Of a stretch of DNA of 64,000 nucleotides, positions 27,781 to 36,077 are shown in pieces. The stretch comes from Methylobacterium sp. DB0501 (GTDB lineage: Bacteria > Pseudomonadota > Alphaproteobacteria > Rhizobiales > Beijerinckiaceae), in NCBI RefSeq assembly GCF_011043735.1, contig NZ_JAAKGV010000004.1, positions 1 to 64,000 of the forward strand. Direction: 5' to 3'. The translations under genes were made by a program, and so were the position numbers. How positions within the stretch are numbered: the stretch's first letter is position 1; every line of letters begins with the position of its first letter. The notes under the pieces are model-generated. The model was not told the DNA's origin. It did not search any database and saw nothing but the letters and a program-made list of their open reading frames with translations.

Positions 27781-28212
27781 CTAGAAACCTCGGCCTTCAG
27801 GCCGGGGAGGCCGCGCATTCTCTCGCTGCTGTCGGACGTATTGGGCGACCACAGAAAGCGGTGCGCCGCCACAAGACGTCACGAAATACGACGGAGACCA
27901 GAGAACGCCCTGGTGGTAGCGACCCGAGATCTCGGGGCGCGTGTCGCGAAGCCTGCGGCTCGACACACCCTTCAGACTGTTAACGAGTTTCGATAGCGTG
28001 ACGGTCGGTGGATAGGTGACGAGCAGGTGGACGTGATCGTCCTCACCCGAGCACTCGACAAGCTCGGCCCCAAAGTCGCCGCACACCTTGGCGAAGATCG
28101 CCGTCAGGTCGCGGATCGCCAGAGCCGAGAGCACGTCGCGGCGGTATTTCGTGACAAAGACCAAGTGCGCATGGAGGGCATACACGACGTGTCGGCCCTC
28201 ACGGATTTCCAT
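27781..28212 (-). CDS. tnpA: IS200/IS605 Y1 transposase
   Basis: HUH single-strand transposase of 143 residues. The HUH pair is HVH (H60, H62 in GEDDHVHLLV), and the catalytic tyrosine is Y109 in SPSYFVTSCGG, followed by VVAQYVRQQ with Q124. Length and motifs are normal, so it is probably active. ATG 28212 fits the family start; the last codons overlap the left-end hairpin. Confidence 0.92.
   Translation of the reverse strand: MEIREGRHVVYALHAHLVFVTKYRRDVLSALAIRDLTAIFAKVCGDFGAELVECSGEDDHVHLLVTYPPTVTLSKLVNSLKGVSSRRLRDTRPEISGRYHQGVLWSPSYFVTSCGGAPLSVVAQYVRQQRENARPPRPEGRGF
27788..27807. repeat. left-end hairpin of the IS605 element
   Basis: CCTCGGCCT-TC-AGGCCGGGG; similar in sequence to the right-end hairpin. 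Expected recognition structure for TnpA. Confidence 0.7.
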
Positions 28213-28248
28213 GTTGCGGCTCCTGAGACCAACCTGTAATTTCTCGGG

Positions 28249-29460
28249 ATGATCGCCCGCGGCTTCCGCTTCAAGCTGGACCCGACGCCCGAGCAGGATG
28301 CTCTGCTCCGGCAGTTCGCAGGCGTCTGCCGCCTCGTCTACAACCTCGCTCTGGAGCAACGCGCGACGTGGGACCGGAAGCACCGGATCGGCTACGTCGG
28401 GCAAGCCGCCGAACTCACCCGCCTGCGGGCCGAGTTCGACTGGATCAGGGCGGTCTATGTGTCGTGCCAGCAGCAAGCGCTGCGCGACCTCGACCAAGCC
28501 TTCCAGAACTTCTTCGCGGGCCGGGCGAGCTATCCGCAGCCCCGCAAGCGCGGCCTCAACGACAGCTTCCGCTTCCCCGGCCGCGAGGTCGAGACGAAGC
28601 GCCTGAACGCCAAGTGGTCCGCCGTCCGCCTGCCGAAGCTCGGGTGGGTCAAGTTCCGCGATACCCGGCCCATGCAGGGTACGCTGAAGAACGCCACGGT
28701 GAGCCTCGACGCGACCGGCTGGCACGTCAGCTTCGCGCGTGAGATCGCGCATGACGCTCGGGCTCCGTGCCCTGGGAGGGTCGGCATTGACCGAGGTGTG
28801 GCGACGGCCCTTGCCCTCTCGACCGGCGAGATGTTGCGATTCCCTGAGACCTTGGAGCGGATCGAGCTTCATAAGCGAAAGGCGCAGAAGGTCGTTGCCC
28901 GGCGCAAGCGTGGCTCGAACCGTCGTCGTCGGGCGCAGGCCCGCGTCTCCCGTCTCCAGGCTCGGCAGGCTCGCATCCGACGCGACTTCCACCATCGCGT
29001 CGCGCTCGACATCGCGCGCCGGTTCGGCGTCGCCGTGCTCGAAGATCTCAACACCCGCGGGATGACAGCTTCGGCTCGCGGGACGGTGGATGAGCCCGGC
29101 CGCAAAGTGCGCCAGAAGGCGGGCCTCAATCGTGTGATCCTGAACGCGAGCTGGCATCAGTTCGCGACGATCCTGGCCTACAAGATGGAGGAGAGGGGTG
29201 GACAGGTCGTGACCGTCCCCGCCCGGTTCACATCCCAAACCTGCGCCGCATGTGATGTCGTTGACGCTCGGAGCCGTGAGAGCCAAGCGCGCTTCGTCTG
29301 TGTCAGTTGTGGTCACACCGACCACGCCGACATCAATGCCGCCATCGTCATCAAACGGCGTGCGAACAGCGCGTTGCTGGACGTGGAGGGTTTGCATCAG
29401 CGGCCCTATGAAGCGTCAACTGGACGAGATCTCACAGTCTCCGAAAATCCCCGTCCTTGA
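28249..29460 (+). CDS. tnpB: TnpB RNA-guided nuclease of IS605
   Basis: Protein of 403 residues. The RuvC-like triad is complete: D181 (GIDRGVA), E265 (LEDLNTRGM) and D361 (HADINAA). A zinc ribbon with Cys332, 335, 351 and 354 (CAAC, CVSC) sits between the last two. TnpB proteins are the ancestors of Cas12 and use an RNA made from the right end of the element to cut DNA, helping the element to persist. The start lies 36 bp from the divergent tnpA start. Confidence 0.92.
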   Translation: MIARGFRFKLDPTPEQDALLRQFAGVCRLVYNLALEQRATWDRKHRIGYVGQAAELTRLRAEFDWIRAVYVSCQQQALRDLDQAFQNFFAGRASYPQPRKRGLNDSFRFPGREVETKRLNAKWSAVRLPKLGWVKFRDTRPMQGTLKNATVSLDATGWHVSFAREIAHDARAPCPGRVGIDRGVATALALSTGEMLRFPETLERIELHKRKAQKVVARRKRGSNRRRRAQARVSRLQARQARIRRDFHHRVALDIARRFGVAVLEDLNTRGMTASARGTVDEPGRKVRQKAGLNRVILNASWHQFATILAYKMEERGGQVVTVPARFTSQTCAACDVVDARSRESQARFVCVSCGHTDHADINAAIVIKRRANSALLDVEGLHQRPYEASTGRDLTVSENPRP

Positions 29461-29468
29461 GGGCGGGG
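29449..29468. repeat. right-end hairpin of the IS605 element and guide-RNA scaffold region
   Basis: CCCCGTCC-TTGA-GGGCGGGG with one G-T pair. It overlaps the end of tnpB. In related elements the guide RNA for TnpB ends here, with the guide read from flanking DNA after about 29480. Confidence 0.7.
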
Positions 29469-29491
29469 AAGATGTTAAGGGGCGGCTCTCG

Positions 29492-29770
29492 TCATTTGAG
29501 GTAGGTCCGCACCACCTCGATCAGCTCGGCCGCGCCCCGGGCGCGCTCGGCGTCAGGCTCGGCGTCCGGGTTCACGACGTGGTGGCGGATGTGGTCTTCC
29601 ATCAGCTCGGCGGTCAGACCGTTGATGGCCCCGCGCACCGAGGCGACCAGCATCAGCACGTCGGCGCAGCCGTGCTCGGCCTCCAGGGCCCGCTCGACGG
29701 CCTCCGCCTGACCCTTGATCCGGCGCACCCGCGCCAGCAGCTTGGTCCTGTCCTTGATCGTGTGGGCCAT
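29492..29770 (-). CDS. dmeR: RcnR/DmeR-type nickel-cobalt repressor
   Basis: CsoR/RcnR-family regulator of 92 residues. It keeps all four RcnR ligand positions, H3 (MAHTIKD), C35 (EHGCADVL), H60 and H64 (DHIRHHVV), which argues for Ni(II)/Co(II) sensing rather than Cu(I). A G6-tract operator lies 25 bp upstream of its start. In rhizobia DmeR represses the cobalt/nickel CDF exporter DmeF; the CDF genes from 30978 are the natural candidates here, though another regulator lies between. Confidence 0.85.
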   Translation of the reverse strand: MAHTIKDRTKLLARVRRIKGQAEAVERALEAEHGCADVLMLVASVRGAINGLTAELMEDHIRHHVVNPDAEPDAERARGAAELIEVVRTYLK

Positions 29771-29794
29771 GAATGGCGTCCTCGTCCTCGCAAT

Positions 29795-29813
29795 ACATAG
29801 GGGGGTATCCTAT
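29795..29813. promoter_or_regulatory. RcnR-type G-tract operator
   Basis: A run of six G (29800-29805) flanked by ATA, with ATAGG (29797-29801) and CCTAT (29809-29813) inverted. Known RcnR/FrmR operators are a G6 or C6 tract with AT-rich inverted flanks. It is placed between the divergent dmeR and DUF1289 genes, so it probably controls both. Confidence 0.65.
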
Positions 29814-29857
29814 CTACGTCCAGCGGCCGATGCGTCGCGTGGCGGGGAGGCCCTAGC

Positions 29858-30541
29858 ATGAGGAAGGACGATCCCTGCACCGGGGTTTGCCAGTGGGACG
29901 GGCGTACCGGCTGGTGCCTCGGCTGCGGCCGCACGGTCCCGGAGATCCGCGCATGGCGGAAGATGACGCCCTATCGGAAGACTGCCCTCGCGCGCGAGCT
30001 CCCGCGTCGGGTACGCCAAATTGCGGTCACGCACGCCGAGGCCGATCCGGCGAAAGACCGGGCCGATGCGCGATGGCCAGTACCGGCGACGCCTGCCGCT
30101 GTCACCGTTTGGCGGCGCGTACGGGCCATGCGCACAAGCACCCAGGTTCACCTATCCCGCCTTTGCAGCGGCCGCCCTGGCCAAGATCGCCGGCTGCTTC
30201 GCCTCCTGGGCGTGGCTGCGCCTCGACAAGTCCCCATGGTGGCTCATTCCGGGCATGGCCTCGCTCGCGCTGTTCGCCTACCTGCTGACCTTCGTGGAGA
30301 CCGAGGCGGCGGGGCGCGCCTACGCGGCCTACGGCGGCATCTAAATCGTCGCCGCCATCCTCTGGCTATGGGGCTTCGAGGGCCACCGACCCGACCGATG
30401 GGACTTCATCGGCGGTTTGGTGTGCCTGGTGGGAAGCTGCCTAATCCTGTTCGCGCCCCGGGGAGCCTAGGCGGCCCACCAGGGCAAGCCGTCAATGGCG
30501 GTCGTCGACGCAAAGGCCGTGGTCCGAGAGCACTTCGATGA
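29858..30541 (+). CDS. DUF1289 protein with abnormal 3' extension
   Basis: The first 60 residues are a normal DUF1289 domain ([27 protein letters not shown]), a small Cys-rich domain of unknown function. Family members are usually under 100 residues. Here the frame runs on for 227 residues, and from about 30100 it overlaps, in another frame, clear YnfA-like sequence. The natural 3' end has probably been lost by a deletion that joined it to ynfA. Only the N-terminal part is well supported. Confidence 0.6.
   Translation: MRKDDPCTGVCQWDGRTGWCLGCGRTVPEIRAWRKMTPYRKTALARELPRRVRQIAVTHAEADPAKDRADARWPVPATPAAVTVWRRVRAMRTSTQVHLSRLCSGRPGQDRRLLRLLGVAAPRQVPMVAHSGHGLARAVRLPADLRGDRGGGARLRGLRRHLNRRRHPLAMGLRGPPTRPMGLHRRFGVPGGKLPNPVRAPGSLGGPPGQAVNGGRRRKGRGPRALR
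30147..30470 (+). pseudogene. ynfA: ynfA remnant with in-frame TAA
   Basis: Matches the YnfA/UPF0060 small membrane family: [30 protein letters not shown] and [15 protein letters not shown]. The 5' end is lost (no start codon before AGCFASWAW), and TAA at 30342-30344 interrupts the frame where relatives have Tyr in GGVYIAA. After the stop the frame continues with family sequence to TAG at 30468. A broken gene of a probable small efflux or membrane protein. Confidence 0.8.
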
Positions 30542-30911
30542 CCCGACACTCGCCGACGCGCCCATGGCCGCATTCCCCGATCATGCGCGACAGTTCGGCC
30601 TTCAGCGCGGTGAGCCGCGCGATCCGGCGCTCGACCCCGACGAGGTGGCGCCGGGCGATCCCATCCACCTCGGCACACGGGCGGTCAGGCTGCGCGACGA
30701 GCGCCAACAACTCCCGTATGGCCTCTATCCCGAATCCAAGCTCGCGTGCGTGCCGGATGAAGGCCAGCCGCTCGACGTCCGCCTGCCCGTAGCGGCGGCG
30801 GCCGCCCTCCGTCCGCGGCGCCGGCGGCAGCAAACCCACCTGCTCGTAGTAGCGCACGGTCGGGACCAGCACGCCGGCTCGCCGCGACAGCTCGCCTATC
30901 GGGAAATCCAT
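30492..30911 (-). CDS. ZntR/CadR/PbrR-like MerR regulator
   Basis: Metal-responsive MerR activator of 139 residues. The DNA-binding domain is FPIGELSRRAGVLVPTVRYYE. Sensor cysteines are at 79 (RPCAEVD), 114 and 122 (GECGHGRVGEC) and 134, matching the ZntR-like Cys79/Cys114/Cys124 set, so Zn, Cd or Pb is the likely inducer. It is divergent from a CDF transporter and a textbook operator lies between them. ATG 30911 is the family start. Confidence 0.88.
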   Translation of the reverse strand: MDFPIGELSRRAGVLVPTVRYYEQVGLLPPAPRTEGGRRRYGQADVERLAFIRHARELGFGIEAIRELLALVAQPDRPCAEVDGIARRHLVGVERRIARLTALKAELSRMIGECGHGRVGECRVIEVLSDHGLCVDDRH

Positions 30912-30923
30912 TCTCGGCCTTGC

Positions 30924-30942
30924 TCCTCTAGCCGCTAGAGGA
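30924..30942. promoter_or_regulatory. MerR operator for the CDF promoter
   Basis: TCCTCTAGC-C-GCTAGAGGA, a perfect 19-bp dyad. TTGCTC (30920-30925) before it and TAGGAG (30945-30950) after it are spaced 19 bp, the over-long spacer typical of MerR-activated promoters. It faces the gene at 30978. Confidence 0.75.
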
Positions 30943-30977
30943 AGTAGGAGCTTCCGATGTTTCCGGAAGGAGGGACC

Positions 30978-31727
30978 ATGGCCGACCACTGCTGCGGCAC
31001 GGGCCACGACCACAAGGCGCACGAGGCACCCCACTCACCGGACGTGGAACCGGCCCGGTCCGACGCCAACGGCGACGCCGGAGGCACCTGCGCCTGCTCG
31101 GGCGGCGTGCCGGTCTTCGACGGGGTCGACCTGCGCTACAAGCGCGTGCTGTGGACGGTCATCGCCGTCAACGGCGCCATGTTCCTGACCGAGATGGCCG
31201 CCGGGCACCTCGCCGGCTCGCAGGCGCTACAGGCCGACGCCCTCGACTTCCTGGGCGACACGGTCACCTACGGCCTGAGCCTCGCGGTCATCGGAGCGTC
31301 CCTCAGGGCTCGGGCCACGGCGGCGCTCGCCAAGGGGCTGTCCCTAAGCGTGATGGCGGTCTGGGTCTTCGGCTCGACTGCCTACCACGTCCTGGTGCTT
31401 GGGGTGCCCAAGGCCGAGGTCATGGGCGTCATCGGGCTGATGGCCCTGGCAGCCAACCTCGGCTCGGTACTGCTGCTGCGCCCCTACAAGGACGGCGACG
31501 CCAACGTGCGCTCGGTCTGGCTGTGCTCGCGCAACGACGCCATCGGCAACGTCGTGGTGATGGTGGCTGCGCTCGGTGTTTGGGGGGCCGCGTCGGCTTG
31601 GCCCGACCTCGCCGTCGCGGCGGTGATGGCCGGCATCTTCCTGACCTCGTCGGTGCAGATCCTGCGGCAGGCCTGGGCGGAGTATCGCGAAGGCGCCGTC
31701 ACGACGCGAACCGCGGCGTCCGGATAA
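30978..31727 (+). CDS. CDF-like cation transporter with DxxxD motif
   Basis: Membrane protein of 249 residues with about six helices. The N-terminus is His/Cys-rich (HCCGTGHDHKAHEAPH, TCACSGG). Instead of the HxxxD of zinc CDF exporters it has ADALDFLGD (D90, D94) in the second helix and SRNDAIGN in the fifth, a variant seen in a separate CDF-like subgroup. ATG 30978 was chosen because GGAGG lies just before it. It should export a divalent metal under the MerR-type regulator divergent to it; the metal may differ from Zn. Confidence 0.8.
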   Translation: MADHCCGTGHDHKAHEAPHSPDVEPARSDANGDAGGTCACSGGVPVFDGVDLRYKRVLWTVIAVNGAMFLTEMAAGHLAGSQALQADALDFLGDTVTYGLSLAVIGASLRARATAALAKGLSLSVMAVWVFGSTAYHVLVLGVPKAEVMGVIGLMALAANLGSVLLLRPYKDGDANVRSVWLCSRNDAIGNVVVMVAALGVWGAASAWPDLAVAAVMAGIFLTSSVQILRQAWAEYREGAVTTRTAASG

Positions 31728-31774
31728 GGTGCGCACCCATCCGCGGACAGACCAAGACGGATACAGGGACGACC

Positions 31775-32761
31775 ATGACATCGCACGACGCACGCGCAGG
31801 ACATGACCACGGATCGCATGACCACGACGGCGAGGCGGGTCACGACCATGCCGGGCATTCCCATGGGCCAGGGCACAGCCATGCCCCCGCAAGCTTCGGG
31901 AAGGCATTCGCCATCGGCATCGCGCTCAACGTCGGCTTCGTGGCCGTCGAGGCGACCTACGGGGTCCTGGCGAACTCGGTGGCCCTGCTCGCCGATGCCG
32001 GCCACAACCTCTCGGACGTGCTCGGCCTCATCGTGGCCTGGATCGCGACGGTGCTGGCCAGGCGCGCCCCGAGCGCGCGGTTTACCTATGGGATGAAGGG
32101 CTCGTCGATCCTGGCGGCCCTTTTCAACGCCGTGTTCCTGCTGGTCGCCGTCGGCGCCATCGCGTGGGAGGCGATCCAGAGGTTCGGCGAGCCCGTCCCG
32201 GTCGCAGGCAAGACCGTGATGGTCGTGGCCGCAATCGGCATCCTGGTGAATGGCATCACCGCGTGGCTGTTCGCCTCCGGGGCCAAGGGCGACATCAACA
32301 TCCGCGGGGCGTTCCTGCACATGGCGGCCGACGCCGCCGTCTCGGCCGGGGTGGTCATCGCCGGCCTCGTCATCCTCTACACCGGATGGACGTGGCTCGA
32401 TCCGGTGGTGAGCCTCGCCATCGTGGCCGTCATCGTCTGGGGCACGTGGGGACTCCTTCGCGACAGTCTTACGCTGTCCCTCGCCGCCGTCCCGCCGGGC
32501 ATCGACCCGGTCGCCGTCCGCCGCCACCTCGAAGGGCTGCCCGGCGTCGCGGCCCTGCACGACCTGCACATCTGGGCGATGAGCACCACGGAGACCTGCC
32601 TCACGGCGCACCTCCTTATGCCCGGCGGCCGTCCCGACGACGCCTTCCTGATGGCGGCGGCCACCGGCATCAGGGAGCGGTTCGGCATCGGCCACACGAC
32701 CCTCCAGGTGGAGACGAGCGAGGCCACCGCCTGCGCCCTGGCTCCGGACCACGTGGTCTGA
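31775..32761 (+). CDS. CDF-family zinc/cobalt exporter
   Basis: Protein of 328 residues. The first 38 contain 11 His (HDHGSHDHDGEAGHDH). The transport sites are classical: LADAGHNLSD in helix 2 and HMAADAAVSAG in helix 5 (HxxxD in both). A cytoplasmic C-terminal domain follows (LHDLHIWAMSTTE). It exchanges cytoplasmic Zn(II)/Co(II)/Cd(II) for protons. It lies 47 bp after the preceding CDF gene and 7 bp before a ZIP-like gene, so one operon is likely. Confidence 0.9.
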   Translation: MTSHDARAGHDHGSHDHDGEAGHDHAGHSHGPGHSHAPASFGKAFAIGIALNVGFVAVEATYGVLANSVALLADAGHNLSDVLGLIVAWIATVLARRAPSARFTYGMKGSSILAALFNAVFLLVAVGAIAWEAIQRFGEPVPVAGKTVMVVAAIGILVNGITAWLFASGAKGDINIRGAFLHMAADAAVSAGVVIAGLVILYTGWTWLDPVVSLAIVAVIVWGTWGLLRDSLTLSLAAVPPGIDPVAVRRHLEGLPGVAALHDLHIWAMSTTETCLTAHLLMPGGRPDDAFLMAAATGIRERFGIGHTTLQVETSEATACALAPDHVV

Positions 32762-32768
32762 GCGCGGC

Positions 32769-33455
32769 ATGCAAGCCTGGTCCTATACCCTGATCCCCGC
32801 CGCGGCCGCCGTCGTCGGCGCGGCGGCGGCGGTCAACCTGCGGCCGGGCCCCGTCCTGGTCAGCGCCATCCAGCACTTCGCCGCGGGCGTCGTCTTCGCG
32901 GCGGCCGCGGGCGAGATCCTGCCAGACCTCAAGCATGCCGGATCGCCCTGGGCCATGCTGGCCGGGGGCGCGCTCGGCGTCGCCGCGATGCTCCTCGTCC
33001 GCATCCTGGAGAAGCGGGTGAAGGGGCCGGCCGGGCTGATGTCGGTCACCGGCATCGACATCCTGGTGGACGGCCTCGTCCTCGGCATCGCCTTCGCGGC
33101 CGGGGCGAAGGCCGGCATCCTGCTCACCGTCGCGCTGACCATCGAGGTGCTGTTCCTGGGACTGACCGTGGCGAACGAGCTCGGCGAGGGCGGCGCGTCG
33201 AAGGGCAAGGTGGTCGGCCTGACGGCCGCCCTCGTGCTGCTGCTCCCGCTCGGAGCCCTGCTCGGCGGGCCCGTCGGCTCGCTGCCCGCCGCCGTCCAGG
33301 CCGGCTTCCTCTCCTTCGGCCTGATCGCCTTGCTGTACCTCGTGACCGAGGAACTCCTCGTCGAGGCGCACGAGACCGAGGACCGCCCCTGGGTGACGGC
33401 GATGTTCTTCGCGGGCTTCCTGCTGCTGCTCCTGCTCGACGGGATGATCGGCTAG
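32769..33455 (+). CDS. ZIP-like metal transporter
   Basis: Membrane protein of 228 residues with seven to eight helices. SAIQHFAAGVVFAAAAGEILPDL and DILVDGLVLGIAFAAGAK correspond to the ZIP metal-path helices, with Asp in place of the usual His-Asn of HNxPEG; TIEVLFLGLTVANEL and VTEELLVEAHETED supply further acidic ligands. ZIP proteins normally import metal, but ZIP-like members with this pattern may act otherwise. It sits 7 bp after a CDF exporter gene. Confidence 0.72.
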   Translation: MQAWSYTLIPAAAAVVGAAAAVNLRPGPVLVSAIQHFAAGVVFAAAAGEILPDLKHAGSPWAMLAGGALGVAAMLLVRILEKRVKGPAGLMSVTGIDILVDGLVLGIAFAAGAKAGILLTVALTIEVLFLGLTVANELGEGGASKGKVVGLTAALVLLLPLGALLGGPVGSLPAAVQAGFLSFGLIALLYLVTEELLVEAHETEDRPWVTAMFFAGFLLLLLLDGMIG

Positions 33456-33467
33456 GCTGGATCCGGA

Positions 33468-34214
33468 ATGCTTGCCGCGGGCGAAACCAGGTCCCTCCCG
33501 GACGAGGCCCACATCCTGCTCGTCGAGGACGACGACGGCATGCGCGTGCTCGTCGGCCGCATCCTGCGGGAGAGCGGCTTCCGGGTCACGGGCTGCCGCG
33601 GCGGCGCCGAGATGTGGTCGCTCCTGCCCGACACGCCGGTTGACCTCGTCCTCCTCGACGTCATGCTGCCGGGCGCGTCCGGGTTCGACCTGCTCAGGGC
33701 CCTGCGGGCGAAGGGCACCGTCCCGGTCATCATGCTGAGCGCCCGCAACGAGGAGGCGGACCGGGTGCTCGGCCTGGAACTGGGCGCCGACGACTACGTC
33801 GCCAAGCCGTTCGGGCGCCCGGAACTCCTCGCCCGGATCCGGGCGGTGCTCCGCCGGTCGACCCTCGCGCCGGTGCCGAGCGCGGCGTCGCGGCCGGAAT
33901 CCCTCGCCTTCGCCGGCTGGCGGCTCGACCTGCGCAGCCGCGCCCTGACCGATCCCGAAGGCGCCGCCGTCGACCTGTCGGGCGCCGAGCACGACCTGCT
34001 GCTGGTGTTCCTGGAACACCCGGGCCGGGTGCTCGGCCGCGAGCAGATCCTGGAGATGGGCCGCGGGCGGCTCGCCGCGCCGTCGGACCGCAGCGTCGAC
34101 ACGCTGGTCAGCCGGCTGCGGCGCAAGCTCGAACCGCCCGCGGGGACGGCCCCCGTCATCAAGACGGTGCGGGGCACCGGCTACATGCTGGCCGCCAAGG
34201 TCGAGCGGACATGA
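33468..34214 (+). CDS. OmpR-family response regulator
   Basis: DNA-binding response regulator of 248 residues. The receiver domain has the acidic pocket VEDDD (about 19-23), phospho-acceptor D64 (LVLLDVML) and the lysine of YVAKPF. The C-terminal winged helix ends with SVDTLVSRLRRKLE and VRGTGYML. Its stop overlaps the start of the kinase gene (ATGA). Likely targets are the His-rich secreted proteins and czcBA that follow. Confidence 0.92.
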   Translation: MLAAGETRSLPDEAHILLVEDDDGMRVLVGRILRESGFRVTGCRGGAEMWSLLPDTPVDLVLLDVMLPGASGFDLLRALRAKGTVPVIMLSARNEEADRVLGLELGADDYVAKPFGRPELLARIRAVLRRSTLAPVPSAASRPESLAFAGWRLDLRSRALTDPEGAAVDLSGAEHDLLLVFLEHPGRVLGREQILEMGRGRLAAPSDRSVDTLVSRLRRKLEPPAGTAPVIKTVRGTGYMLAAKVERT

Positions 34215-35545
34215 GGGGCGTCCTCGGCCTCGCCCGCAGCCTGGAGGGGCGCACCGTCGTCGTCCTGCTCCTGGCCGTGCTCCTCGTCCATGGCGGCGCG
34301 CTGGCGATCTACCGCCTCTCGGCGGCGGCCGCCGCCGACGAGGCCTTCGCCACCGAGGTCGCCCGCCAACTCGTCATCGCGCGCGAGGCCGTGTCGCGGC
34401 GCCCGCCGGAGGAGCGGGCCGACGAGGCCGAGGCCCTCTCGTCGAACCATTTCGAGATCGGCTGGGACGCCCCGGCGCCGGCTCGCCCCCCGGGGGCGAC
34501 CGATCCCGCGCTCCGGGACCTGCGCGACCGCCTCCTCGCCCTCGAACCGGTCCTCGGGGCGGGGCTCGCCCTGAACCTGGAGGCGCCGGACGAGCCGCTC
34601 CACCGGCAGGACCTGCGCGGGATCATCCCGCTTCCGGACGGGAGCGCGCTGACCTTCCGGTCCGCGCACGCCCCGAGCCTCGTTCCCGTCGCGCCCTGGG
34701 CCTCGCTCGCCACCGCCATGGCCATCCTCGTCGGGGTGGCCGCGGTCGTCCTGATGCACCGGATCGCCGGCCCCTTGCGGGAGCTGACCCGGGCCACCGG
34801 ACGGATCGGGCACGGCGCCTCCGTCCGGGTTCCCGAGATCGGTCCCGACGAGACCCGAGGGATCGGCCGTGCCCTCAACGCGATGCAGGAGCGCATCCAC
34901 CGGCTGGTCGGCGAGCGGACGCAGGCGCTCGCCGCCGTGTCCCATGACCTGCGAACGCCCATCGCCCGACTCCGCCTGCGCCTCGACCACGTCGAGGCCC
35001 CGGCCTGGCGCCGCGCCATGGCCTCCGACCTCGACGACATGCAGGCGATGGTCGACGCGACGCTGGCCTACCTGGGGGGCGACGCCGACCCGGAGCCGCG
35101 GCAGGTCACCAACGTCGCGAGCATCCTGATGGGGGTCGCCGACGCCTCCGCGGATGCCGGCCGGGCGGTCGCATACGGAGGACCCGGCCGGGCCCTGGCG
35201 ACGGTGCGCCCGGTCGCCTTCCGGCGGGCGCTGGAGAACCTCGTCGACAACGGCGTGCGCTACGGCGCGCGGGTGCGCATCGCCCTGGCGGCCGAGGAGA
35301 CAGCGCTGGTCATGCGCATCGACGACGACGGGCCCGGCATCCCGGCATGCGACGTCGCCCGCGCCTTCGAACCCTTCACCCGCCTGGAGGGGTCGCGCAA
35401 CCGAAACTCGGGCGGGACCGGCCTTGGCCTGACCATCGCGCGGCGGGCCGTGGAAGCGGAGGGAGGCACGCTCATCCTGACCACGAGGCCGGAGGGCGGA
35501 TTGCGGGCCGAGATCCGCGTGCCCCGGGCTGGGCGCGGCGGCTGA
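34211..35545 (+). CDS. sensor histidine kinase
   Basis: Kinase of 444 residues: a helix near residue 20, a periplasmic region of about 130 residues, a second helix near 165-185, HAMP, the phospho-acceptor H-box AAVSHDLRTPIARLRLRL (His near 245), then the ATPase with NLVDNGVRYG, DDGPGIP and GGTGLGLTIARR. The signal is unknown; the location between metal exporters and His-rich periplasmic proteins suggests a metal. Confidence 0.9.
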   Translation: MRGVLGLARSLEGRTVVVLLLAVLLVHGGALAIYRLSAAAAADEAFATEVARQLVIAREAVSRRPPEERADEAEALSSNHFEIGWDAPAPARPPGATDPALRDLRDRLLALEPVLGAGLALNLEAPDEPLHRQDLRGIIPLPDGSALTFRSAHAPSLVPVAPWASLATAMAILVGVAAVVLMHRIAGPLRELTRATGRIGHGASVRVPEIGPDETRGIGRALNAMQERIHRLVGERTQALAAVSHDLRTPIARLRLRLDHVEAPAWRRAMASDLDDMQAMVDATLAYLGGDADPEPRQVTNVASILMGVADASADAGRAVAYGGPGRALATVRPVAFRRALENLVDNGVRYGARVRIALAAEETALVMRIDDDGPGIPACDVARAFEPFTRLEGSRNRNSGGTGLGLTIARRAVEAEGGTLILTTRPEGGLRAEIRVPRAGRGG

Positions 35546-35578
35546 CACACTTCGTCACGAACGCGGCGTCCCGGAGAC

Positions 35579-35590
35579 AAACGGCTTGGC
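35579..35590. promoter_or_regulatory. 12-bp motif shared by two promoter regions
   Basis: AAACGGCTTGGC occurs here, 55 bp before the His-rich gene at 35645, and again at 36830-36841 before the gene at 36963. It may be a response-regulator site, but exact 12-mers also recur by chance in 64 kb. Confidence 0.3.
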
Positions 35591-35644
35591 TATCTCGGTC
35601 TTCGAAGCGGCCGACGCGGTCGGCGCCGAACAGGAGACCGACAG

Positions 35645-35908
35645 ATGAAGCGCACGCTCGCCGCCGTCCTCGCCGCCGGGATGCTGGCCGCGGCCACGGG
35701 GTCCGCCTTCGCCGTGGACGGCCACGGCAATGCCTCGAACCCCGAGCGCGCCGTCCCGAACACCGGTGGCGTGTCGGGCGGCCCGGCCCATCGCGACGAC
35801 CCGCGCGTCAGCGAGGCCCGTGAGAAGCGGCCCGACGGCAAGCCGGCGCATTCGGACAACGACGGGCATGCCCACGGGCACAGCCACGACAAGCCCGGCA
35901 AGAAGTGA
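35645..35908 (+). CDS. small secreted His-rich protein
   Basis: Protein of 87 residues with a signal peptide (hydrophobic to GSAFAVD, cleavage near 23). The mature part is polar and ends HAHGHSHDKPGKK with a dense His cluster. It could bind divalent metal in the periplasm. It lies 99 bp after the kinase gene and carries the AAACGGCTTGGC motif upstream. Unrecognised family. Confidence 0.7.
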   Translation: MKRTLAAVLAAGMLAAATGSAFAVDGHGNASNPERAVPNTGGVSGGPAHRDDPRVSEAREKRPDGKPAHSDNDGHAHGHSHDKPGKK

Positions 35909-36077
35909 GCTCGCCGGGCAGGCCGCGGGGGCGGGAGGCGCGGACATGCGGATGCTGCCCCTGCTCGTCGTCTTCGCGCTCCTGGCCGCGGGGATCGGCT
36001 ACGCGCTCGCCGAGCCTGCCCGGCACGTCGTTCACGATGCGCCGACCCCTCGCGCATCACGACGCCAAGCGGCGACC

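Larger units (their letters stand above)
27781..29480. mobile_element. IS200/IS605-family element, tnpA and tnpB divergent
   Basis: A complete-looking element with a single-strand transposase gene (tnpA, minus) and an accessory nuclease gene (tnpB, plus). Both ends carry similar imperfect hairpins (27788-27807 and 29449-29468), as IS605 elements do in place of terminal inverted repeats. Exact ends were not fixed; the element may begin 10-15 bp before 27781. The right end is only a few bases from the 3' end of the dmeR-like gene. Confidence 0.85.
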
